Assembly: GCA_013154135.1 (NCBI GenBank)
Contig: JAADDB010000179.1
Location: 1-11,851, forward strand
Length of the DNA: 11,851 nucleotides
DNA from: Chloroflexota bacterium
Lineage (GTDB): Bacteria; Chloroflexota; Anaerolineae; JAADDB01
Reading direction: 5' to 3'
Made by a program: the position numbers and the translations under genes. Positions 6,925-11,851 of the stretch are shown one piece after another. Each line of letters starts with the position of its first letter. Positions within the stretch are counted from its first letter, which is position 1. Below the pieces are notes generated by a model. That model saw nothing but the letters and a program-made list of their open reading frames with translations. It ran no database searches and was not told the origin of the DNA.

Positions 6925-6942
6925 TTATGAAGTCCGTCATAA
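6925..6942. promoter_or_regulatory. Inverted repeat TTATGA-N6-TCATAA, candidate operator
   Basis: Perfect six-base arms with a six-base spacer, placed three bases upstream of the -35 box of the minus-strand promoter (6916-6921). An AT-rich 18-bp dyad suits a winged-helix dimer such as the gene product of 6205-6834. Placed upstream of -35, it would fit activation or a repressor site of a less common kind. Confidence 0.4.
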
Positions 6943-7081
6943 AAATCGGATGTGGGGTTCTGTTACGCCGACCTCCGTGGGGGGGAACCGCCTTGGCCTG
7001 AGCAGAACGATTTGGCCCTTCCCCCGACCACCCTTACTCATTAATCGTTACTCCCCCCTTCTCACAGCGGGGAAGGCGTTT

Positions 7082-7111
7082 TTGTTGTCAGACAACTTCC
7101 TTGGGTATAAT
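7082..7111 (+). promoter_or_regulatory. Promoter of glyA
   Basis: A perfect TATAAT at 7106-7111, with TTGTTG at 7082-7087 as -35 (18-base spacer); TTGTCA at 7085-7090 is an alternative with a short 15-base spacer. Transcription is expected to start near 7118, about 155 bases ahead of glyA. The -35 region is overlapped by the 13-bp palindrome at 7084-7096. Confidence 0.68.
7084..7096. promoter_or_regulatory. 13-bp palindromic operator in glyA promoter (GTTGTC-A-GACAAC)
   Basis: Perfect six-base arms around a single A, covering the -35 area of the glyA promoter, where a bound protein would exclude RNA polymerase. The exact reverse complement recurs at 9349-9361 ahead of the BMP lipoprotein gene. 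The short TTGTC/GACAA dyad resembles sites of GntR-family (FCD-type) regulators, but no such regulator is in the window. Confidence 0.6.
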
Positions 7112-7115
7112 GGGC

Positions 7116-7260
7116 CCAGATCCACGGGGCCGGGGAGATGGCCTGGAAAGCCGTGGATCTGGTGGGTGATCCTAGCCCTTTGCCCTCCTCTTATCCTGTT
7201 CACCTGCAGGGTTTGGTGAACGCCATACCGGCCGGAGGAGGTAAAAGGGCTGTATTTGCA
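7116..7260 (+). other. Structured 5-prime leader of glyA mRNA
   Basis: The predicted mRNA begins with a perfect 12-bp stem, CCAGATCCACGG (7116-7127) with CCGTGGATCTGG (7151-7162), and a further GGCC/GGCC pairing inside (7128-7131 with 7140-7143). A second hairpin GTTCACC/GGTGAAC (7198-7204 with 7215-7221) and the self-complementary CCGGCCGG (7228-7235) follow, then GGAGGAGG at 7234-7241, an SD-like site well ahead of the real one (7262-7267). I compared by eye with glycine, tetrahydrofolate and ZTP riboswitches and with T-boxes and recognised none of their conserved cores. It could be a cis-regulatory RNA or a stabilising 5-prime stem. Confidence 0.5.
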
Positions 7261-7272
7261 GAGGAGGCGATT

Positions 7273-8577
7273 ATGTCGAACACATCCGACATGCACGATC
7301 TGGAAGCGCGGGTTCCCAGTTGGCTGGATATGCCGGACCCTCGGCGTGTCCTCGCGGTGAGCGATCCCCAAGTTTTCGAGGCCATTGAGGGGGAACGCCA
7401 TCGCCAATGGCTTGGGTTGGAACTCATCGCTTCGGAGAACTACGTGAGCCCGGCTGTCCTCGCGGCCATGGGGTCCGTGTTGACCAACAAGTACGCGGAG
7501 GGATATCCGGGCAAGCGCTATTATGGGGGTTGTGAGTGGGTAGACGTGGTGGAGCGCTTGGCCATTGAACGGGCAAAGAAGCTCTTCGGGGCCGACCACG
7601 CGAACGTGCAACCCCATTCGGGGAGCCAGGCGAATCAGGCCGCGTACTTTGCTCTTCTGGAACCGGGCGACACAGCCTTGGCCATGCGCCTGGACCATGG
7701 GGGGCATTTGTCCCATGGATTTCGCCTCAGTGCCACGGGGAAGTTCTACAACTTTGTGCACTACACCGTGAACAAGGAGACGGAACAGCTGGATTACGAT
7801 GAGATTTACCGGCTGGCGCAGGAGCACAAGCCCAAACTCATTGTAGCGGGCGCCAGTGCCTATCCCCGCTGGTTCGACTTCCCCAAACTGCGAGAGATCG
7901 CGGATTCGGTGGGCGCGTACCTCATGTTTGACATGGCTCACGTGGCCGGGCTCATCGCGGCCGGAGTCCATCCTGATCCCGTGCCCTACTGTGATGTGGT
8001 CACCTCCACAACCCACAAGACCCTGCGCGGGGCTCGGGGCGGACTGATCCTCTGCAAAGAGGAATTGGCCCAGAGCATTGACAAGGCCGTGTTTCCGGGC
8101 TATCAGGGAGGCCCGTTGGAGCACGTCATCGCGGGCAAGGCTGTCACCTTTGGGGAGGCATTACGTCCCGAATTCAAGGCCTATGCCCAGCAGGTCGTGG
8201 AAAACGCGAAGGTCCTGGGCGAAGAACTGCTCAAGTACGGTGTGCGACTCGTTTCCGGCGGGACCGACAACCACCTCCTCCTGGTCGATCTGAGCCCTCT
8301 GGGCGTGACCGGGAAGCAGGCGGAGAAAGCGTTGGACAACGCGGGCATCCACACGAACAAGAACATGATCCCCTACGACCCCAAGCCGCCCCTCGTGTCC
8401 AGCGGCATTCGTCTGGGCACGCCCGCGGTGACCACCCGTGGCATGGGACCCGAGGAGATGCGGCAGATCGCGGCCTGGATCGGGACCATCCTCAACGACG
8501 TGGAGAACAAAGACCTCCAACAGCGGGTGCGTCGGGAAGTGATGGAACTCTGTCTACGTCATCCGGTTCCCGCGTGA
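7273..8577 (+). CDS. glyA: Serine hydroxymethyltransferase
   Basis: A 434-residue, PLP-dependent, cytosolic enzyme that converts serine and tetrahydrofolate to glycine and 5,10-methylene-THF, the main source of one-carbon units for purine, thymidylate and methionine synthesis. Seen: LELIASENY near residue 50, NKYAEGYPGKRYYGGCEWVD, HSGSQANQAAY, DHGGHLSHG, the cofactor Asp in FDMAHVAGLIAAGVHPDP, and the Schiff-base lysine Lys249 in TSTTHKTLRGARGG (most homologues have Pro where Ala follows RG). Length is slightly above the usual 415-420 because of about 15 extra N-terminal residues. The start at ATG 7273 has AGGAGG five bases upstream. The frame stays open back to an ATG at 7138, but that lies inside the leader hairpin and without usable SD, so it was rejected. 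It has its own promoter with a palindromic operator and a strong terminator, so it is probably monocistronic or partly read through into the DUF624 gene. Confidence 0.96.
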   Translation: MSNTSDMHDLEARVPSWLDMPDPRRVLAVSDPQVFEAIEGERHRQWLGLELIASENYVSPAVLAAMGSVLTNKYAEGYPGKRYYGGCEWVDVVERLAIERAKKLFGADHANVQPHSGSQANQAAYFALLEPGDTALAMRLDHGGHLSHGFRLSATGKFYNFVHYTVNKETEQLDYDEIYRLAQEHKPKLIVAGASAYPRWFDFPKLREIADSVGAYLMFDMAHVAGLIAAGVHPDPVPYCDVVTSTTHKTLRGARGGLILCKEELAQSIDKAVFPGYQGGPLEHVIAGKAVTFGEALRPEFKAYAQQVVENAKVLGEELLKYGVRLVSGGTDNHLLLVDLSPLGVTGKQAEKALDNAGIHTNKNMIPYDPKPPLVSSGIRLGTPAVTTRGMGPEEMRQIAAWIGTILNDVENKDLQQRVRREVMELCLRHPVPA

Positions 8578-8621
8578 GCTCCCTTTCGGGGGGAACCGCG
8601 GGCGGGATGATGGAAACCGAA

Positions 8622-8656
8622 CGTGGGGTGGATGACCCATCCGCCCCACGAGTTTT
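8622..8656 (+). terminator. Intrinsic terminator after glyA
   Basis: A 13-bp stem (8622-8634 with 8638-8650, one G-U pair) with a three-base ACC loop, followed by AGTTTT. The stem is very GC-rich and starts 45 bases beyond the glyA stop. The short T-run makes some read-through likely. It ends only about 20 bases before the next start codon, so it also shapes expression of the DUF624 gene. Confidence 0.7.
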
Positions 8657-8673
8657 CCCCTAAGGCCCTGGGC

Positions 8674-9312
8674 ATGAACGAACAGGAGATAAGCACGAAT
8701 CCTTTCCGTGTGGCATGGCGTGCAGCCCAACTGTTGTACGAGGAACTCTTTTCCTTTGTCGGGATTTCTCTGCTCACATGGGCTGCCCTCATCACCGTCA
8801 TCCTGGGCCCGCCGGCTGTTGCGGCCCTGCACGAGATGGCTCGCTTAGCCGCGGATGGTCGTGCCGTGGGGGTACAACGCTGGTGGGAGGAGACGCGGAA
8901 ACTCTTCCGCCGCGCGTGGTTGGTGGGAGGGCTGTTGGGCGTGTTGGGAGTGATCGGTTGGGTAAACGTTCGCTTTTACACGCGTTTCAGCCACATTGGG
9001 CCATATATCATCCTCATTTGGATCCTCCTTCTGGTCCTGTGGTATTTGGTGTTCCTCTTTGTGTGGGCCATCATGGCCGTGCAGGAGGAAACACGGGTGC
9101 GGTTTCTCTTGCGTAATACCCTGTATTTGGTTCTGTTGTTCCCCTTCCACGCGTTCTTCAGCGGTATCTTCGTTGCGGTTTTGACCCTGATAAGTCTCCT
9201 GTTGCCCATTCTCCTTCTCCTTTTGCCCGCGTACGTGGCCTTGTACACCACGTATTTGACCCGTCAACTCATCCTCAGCGCCCACGAGCGGGCGGGGAGT
9301 GGTAACGATTGA
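8674..9312 (+). CDS. YesL/DUF624-like integral membrane protein
   Basis: A 212-residue membrane protein with hydrophobic segments near residues 27-48, 82-98, 110-138 and a long one at 150-190 that probably counts as two. The N-terminal pattern NPFRVAWRAAQLLYEELFSF, then VILGPPAVAALHEMAR, then a short loop with RWWEETRKLFRRAW resembles the DUF624/YesL family, whose members often sit beside sugar or other ABC importers in Gram-positive bacteria; their biochemical role is not established. The start at ATG 8674 was preferred over ATG 8623, which lies inside the glyA terminator hairpin. The SD (AAGG about nine bases upstream) is weak and no separate promoter is visible, so expression may depend on read-through from glyA. 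The gene stands directly upstream of the BMP lipoprotein promoter, consistent with a role beside an importer. Family assignment is by pattern only. Confidence 0.68.
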   Translation: MNEQEISTNPFRVAWRAAQLLYEELFSFVGISLLTWAALITVILGPPAVAALHEMARLAADGRAVGVQRWWEETRKLFRRAWLVGGLLGVLGVIGWVNVRFYTRFSHIGPYIILIWILLLVLWYLVFLFVWAIMAVQEETRVRFLLRNTLYLVLLFPFHAFFSGIFVAVLTLISLLLPILLLLLPAYVALYTTYLTRQLILSAHERAGSGND

Positions 9313-9348
9313 GGGTTCGACTCACCGGCATACATAGCACCCACACCT

Positions 9349-9361
9349 GTTGTCTGACAAC
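9349..9361. promoter_or_regulatory. 13-bp palindromic operator upstream of BMP gene (GTTGTC-T-GACAAC)
   Basis: The exact reverse complement of the glyA site at 7084-7096, again perfectly symmetric. Here it ends three bases before the -35 box, centred near -46 from the expected transcription start, against about -28 at glyA. The different placement allows for repression of one gene and activation of the other, or repression of both. Confidence 0.6.
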
Positions 9362-9364
9362 GGA

Positions 9365-9394
9365 TTGACAAACAGGGAAAAGTGATGGTACTAT
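9365..9394 (+). promoter_or_regulatory. Promoter of the BMP lipoprotein gene
   Basis: A perfect TTGACA (9365-9370), an 18-base spacer and TACTAT (9389-9394). Transcription is expected to start near 9401, giving a leader of about 157 bases. Confidence 0.75.
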
Positions 9395-9400
9395 ATGGAC

Positions 9401-9557
9401 CGATCCCCAAACGAACCGCCGAATTCGACATTACCCAAACACAGACACCTTCAAGAAAGGAGGTGACAGAGGCCGTTTAGAACGACCTTCCTTGAGCTTA
9501 TTTGCCCGGATGTCCGTTGAACGTACTCAGTGATTCACACCTTTAAGGAGGATAGCC
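9401..9557 (+). other. BMP mRNA leader with SD-like sequence in a hairpin
   Basis: AGAAAGGAGGTGA at 9454-9466 is a 13-base perfect complement to the usual bacterial 16S rRNA 3-prime end, yet lies about 90 bases before the real start, which has its own SD AAGGAGG at 9545-9551. The upstream copy can pair with ACCTTCCTTGA (9485-9495) in a hairpin of nine pairs with one mismatch, which would hide it. A six-codon frame GTG-ACA-GAG-GCC-GTT-TAG starts at 9464 within it and a seven-residue frame ATG...TGA spans 9510-9533; neither is supported as a gene. Confidence 0.4.
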
Positions 9558-11789
9558 ATGCGTCGTCTGTGGGGAGTTGTGCTTCTTGTTCTGCTCATCG
9601 CTTTGGTGGCCGGTGCGTGTTCTAAGGCCACCCCAACACCCGCCCCTCAACCGACCTCTGCGTCTGCAGTGGAAAAAGCCACTCCCACAAAGGCCGCGGA
9701 AGCGGAAAAGGGGGAGAAGAAGATCAAGGCCGCCTGGATTTACGTAGGCCCCATCGGCGATGCCGGATGGACCTACGCCCATGATTTGGGCCGCAAGTAC
9801 GTGGAAAAGGTCATGCCCGATGTGGAAACCGCGTACGTGGAAAGCGTGCCCGAAGGCGCGGATGCGGAACGTGTGTTCCGGGATTTCGCGGAGAAGGGGT
9901 ATGACGTGATCTTCGGCACGTCCTTTGGCTACATGGACACCATGGAGAAATTGGCCGAGGAGTATCCTGACACCGTGTGGATTCACGTGTCGGGGTACAA
10001 GTGGAACGACACCAACTTCGACAACCTCTTTGGCCGCATGTACAAGATGAAGTACCTGGCCGGTGTGGCCGCGGCCATGAAGACCAAGACCAAGAAGTTG
10101 GGGTACGTCGCTCCCTTCCCCATCCCCGAAGTCATCCGTCACATCAACTTCGTCACCCTGGGGGCCCACAGTGTGGACCCGGACATCCAAGTCCAAGTTG
10201 TTTGGATCAACTCCTGGTATGACCCGCCCACAGAGCGTGAGGCCGCGGAGACTCTGTTGGCCGCGGGGGCAGATGTGATCATCACCGGTTCGGACACCCC
10301 GGGGCCGGTGCAAGCGGCCACGGAAAAGGGCAAGTGGGGCATGGCTTATGACAGCCCCAACGCGTGTGAACTGGCCGGCGAAGGGTGTATCGGCGTTCCC
10401 CACTGGAACTGGGGTGTGGCCTACGCGGAGATCATCAAAGAGGTGAAGGAAGGCACCTTCAAACCGCGGGGGCTGCCCGATTCCTGGTGGGACGCGGATA
10501 CAGGGATCGTGGACTTCAAGTTCGGTCCCGCGGCTGACGACGCGATCAAGGCCAAAGTCACCGAACTCAAGGAAAAGATCGTCAAGCACGAACTGGATGT
10601 GGCTGCTGGACCCATCTACGCACAGAACGGTCAACTGGCCGTGGCCGAAGGGGATAGCCTCACCTGGGAGCAGATCTGGAACATGAAGTGGTTCGTCAAG
10701 GGGGTCATTGGTGACATCCCCGGTGGTGAGGAACCTCCCAAGGCCGAGGAAAAGGAGGCCGCAGCTCCGGCCACGGGCTCCGAAGGCAAGCCCATCAAAG
10801 CAGCCTTCGTCTACGTGGGCCCCATCGGGGACGCGGGCTGGACCTACGCTCACGACCAGGGACGTCAGGAGCTGGAAAAGAACGTGCCCAACGTGGAAAC
10901 CACCTACGTGGAAAGCGTGCCCGAAGGCGCGGATTCGGAGCGGGTCTTCCGGGACTTCGCGGAGAAGGGGTATGACGTGATCTTCGGCACCTCCTTCGGC
11001 TACATGGACACCATGGCCGCGTTGGCCGAAGAATATCCCGAGACCTACTGGCTCCACTGCTCCGGTTACAAGTCCAACGGCAAGAACTTCACCAACTACT
11101 TCGGTCGCATGTATCAGCCCCGGTACCTGTCCGGCTTGGTCGCGGGGAAGATGACCAAGAGCAACAAGATCGGCTACGTGGCCGCGTTCCCCATCCCCGA
11201 AGTCATCCGCGGCATCAACGCCTTCACCTTGGGCGTGCGCAAGGTGAACCCCGACGCCACGGTCCAAGTCGTCTGGACCAACACGTGGTACGACCCGCCC
11301 ACGGAGCGGGAAGCCGCGGAAACCCTCCTGGCCGCGGGCGTGGACGTCATCGCCCAGCACCAGGACACACCTGCTCCCATGCAAGCGGCCCAGGATCACG
11401 GGGCCTACGGCATCGGATACAACTCGGACATGCGGTCCTTTGCCCCCAAAGCCGTCCTGACCGGACCTGTGTGGCATTGGGGCGTCTACTACACCAAGGT
11501 CGTGCAGGATATCCAAGCGGGCAAGTTTGACCCCACACCCTACTGGGGTGGCATGGCCGACGGTGTGGTGGCCTTGGGCCCCTATGGCGACATGGTCCCG
11601 GACGATGTGAAGGCCTTGGTGGATGAGGAAAAGGCCAAGATCGTCAGCGGCAACTGGGACGTCTTCTGCGGTCCCATCAAGGACCAGCAGGGTAACCTGA
11701 AAGTGAAAGAGGGTGAATGCCTCTCCGACGAGGACATGCTGAGCATGAAATGGTTCGTCGAAGGGGTCATCGGTGAAATCCCGCAGTAA
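9558..11789 (+). CDS. Tandem-domain BMP-family (PnrA-like) substrate-binding lipoprotein
   Basis: A 743-residue secreted lipoprotein, twice the usual 330-400 of BMP/PnrA (COG1744) binding proteins, which deliver nucleosides or related ligands to ABC importers. Seen: signal peptide MRRLWGVVLLVLLIALVAGAC with lipidated Cys21 (lipobox AGAC), a Thr/Pro/Ala/Glu/Lys-rich tether to about residue 54, BMP domain 1 (55-389), a Pro/Glu/Ala linker (390-411) and BMP domain 2 (412-743). Both domains open with YVGPIGDAGWTYAHD and end MKWFV-x-GVIG-x-IP. The N-terminal lobes are nearly the same (VESVPEGAD, FGTSFGYMDTM, FPIPEVIR, WYDPPTEREAAETLLAAG), while the C-terminal lobes differ: SDTPGP and VPHWNWG in domain 1, HQDTPAP and GPVWHWG in domain 2. 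SD AAGGAGG lies six bases upstream. No permease or ATPase gene is in the window; they may follow. The ligand is unknown. The frame is intact throughout, so this is a true fusion, not a frameshift artefact. Confidence 0.92.
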   Translation: MRRLWGVVLLVLLIALVAGACSKATPTPAPQPTSASAVEKATPTKAAEAEKGEKKIKAAWIYVGPIGDAGWTYAHDLGRKYVEKVMPDVETAYVESVPEGADAERVFRDFAEKGYDVIFGTSFGYMDTMEKLAEEYPDTVWIHVSGYKWNDTNFDNLFGRMYKMKYLAGVAAAMKTKTKKLGYVAPFPIPEVIRHINFVTLGAHSVDPDIQVQVVWINSWYDPPTEREAAETLLAAGADVIITGSDTPGPVQAATEKGKWGMAYDSPNACELAGEGCIGVPHWNWGVAYAEIIKEVKEGTFKPRGLPDSWWDADTGIVDFKFGPAADDAIKAKVTELKEKIVKHELDVAAGPIYAQNGQLAVAEGDSLTWEQIWNMKWFVKGVIGDIPGGEEPPKAEEKEAAAPATGSEGKPIKAAFVYVGPIGDAGWTYAHDQGRQELEKNVPNVETTYVESVPEGADSERVFRDFAEKGYDVIFGTSFGYMDTMAALAEEYPETYWLHCSGYKSNGKNFTNYFGRMYQPRYLSGLVAGKMTKSNKIGYVAAFPIPEVIRGINAFTLGVRKVNPDATVQVVWTNTWYDPPTEREAAETLLAAGVDVIAQHQDTPAPMQAAQDHGAYGIGYNSDMRSFAPKAVLTGPVWHWGVYYTKVVQDIQAGKFDPTPYWGGMADGVVALGPYGDMVPDDVKALVDEEKAKIVSGNWDVFCGPIKDQQGNLKVKEGECLSDEDMLSMKWFVEGVIGEIPQ
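9720..10724 (+). repeat. Coding repeat unit 1 (BMP domain 1)
   Basis: First copy of an intragenic duplication. It matches unit 2 at an offset of 1071 bases (357 codons), shifting to 354 codons near the end through a three-codon gap. DNA identity includes uninterrupted runs of 30 bases (9834-9863) and 35 bases (9885-9919) with synonymous sites unchanged, whereas the second half is much more diverged. Confidence 0.85.
10791..11786 (+). repeat. Coding repeat unit 2 (BMP domain 2)
   Basis: Second copy of the duplication; the identical runs lie at 10905-10934 and 10956-10990. It is separated from unit 1 by a 22-codon linker rich in Glu, Ala, Pro and Lys. Confidence 0.85.
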
Positions 11790-11837
11790 AGGGGGACGGC
11801 CTTGGGGCCGGATGTAGGCGCTGGATGAGGTGGGGGG

Positions 11838-11851
11838 CACACAACTGTGTG
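11838..11851. other. Short inverted repeat cut by the window end
   Basis: CACACA-AC-TGTGTG directly follows GGGGGG and ends at the last base. If the sequence continues with C residues the stem would lengthen into a terminator for the BMP gene, but that cannot be seen here. The weak GGCC-TTG-GGGCC pairing just after the stop is another small stem. No gene is visible in 11790-11851. Confidence 0.25.

Noticed and set aside
7138..7272. An N-terminal extension of GlyA from ATG 7138
   Set aside because: The frame is open, but the ATG lies inside the leader hairpin with no correctly spaced SD, homologues lack such an extension, and ATG 7273 has an ideal AGGAGG.
7116..7272. Glycine, THF or ZTP riboswitch, or T-box, ahead of glyA
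   Set aside because: None of the conserved core strings of these classes could be recognised by eye; kept only as an unknown structured leader.
9308..9328. A GGGTTCGACTC stretch resembling a tRNA T-arm or attachment site
   Set aside because: Only a four-base stem forms, the loop register is wrong, and no acceptor, D or anticodon arm is found upstream.
9543..11840. A 765-codon open frame on the minus strand opposite the BMP gene
   Set aside because: Its composition (His/Val/Gly/Asp-rich) and its internal repeat mirror the plus-strand tandem BMP gene; it is an antisense shadow of GC-rich codon use, with no SD or family match.
1..11851. CRISPR array, insertion sequence, prophage or origin
   Set aside because: No regularly spaced repeats, transposase or integrase motifs, terminal repeats or DnaA-box clusters were seen.

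Overview
The window is GC-rich, densely coded bacterial DNA with clear Shine-Dalgarno (SD) sites and recognisable sigma-70-type promoters. The mix of genes suggests a Chloroflexota-like organism, possibly thermophilic: a divergent GlyA, a winged-helix regulator paired with an MFS exporter, a YesL/DUF624 membrane protein, and a lipoprotein with tandem BMP domains. That placement is inferred from gene style, because no rRNA or other marker gene is present. There is no sign of phage, insertion sequence or CRISPR. The HepT/MntA pair is the only classic accessory module.

Layout. Positions 1-1576 (minus strand): a HExxH zinc-peptidase-like protein whose stop overlaps, by ATGA, the start of a uridine/purine phosphorylase-family gene that runs off the left edge. 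1577-2115: a divergent regulatory region with a promoter on each strand, a 24-bp palindrome and a possibly folded leader. 2116-3988 (plus): an ArsR-like winged-helix regulator overlapping an MFS exporter, probably a self-regulated efflux cassette. 4083-4932 (minus): a MntA nucleotidyltransferase and HepT HEPN pair with its own promoter. 5200-6834 (minus): a SufR-like, cysteine-bearing regulator followed 27 bases later by moaA (molybdenum cofactor biosynthesis). 6835-7272: divergent promoters. 7273-8577 (plus): glyA, with a structured 5-prime leader and a strong intrinsic terminator. 8674-9312 (plus): a DUF624/YesL-like membrane protein. 9558-11789 (plus): a 743-residue lipoprotein carrying two complete BMP (PnrA-like) substrate-binding domains.

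The most distinctive points are these. First, the two BMP domains in one polypeptide have near-identical N-terminal lobes and strongly diverged C-terminal lobes, suggesting one lipoprotein with two ligand specificities. Second, a perfect 13-bp palindrome, GTTGTC-N-GACAAC, lies in both the glyA and the BMP promoter regions, in opposite orientation, so one unidentified regulator probably controls both. Third, several untranslated leaders have notable structure: a 12-bp hairpin at the 5-prime end of the glyA mRNA, a 13-nt near-perfect anti-SD complement about 90 bases ahead of the BMP start, and a possible three-stem fold ahead of the efflux regulator. Since BMP proteins commonly bind nucleosides and GlyA feeds one-carbon units to purine synthesis, a purine or one-carbon regulon is a reasonable but unproven reading.
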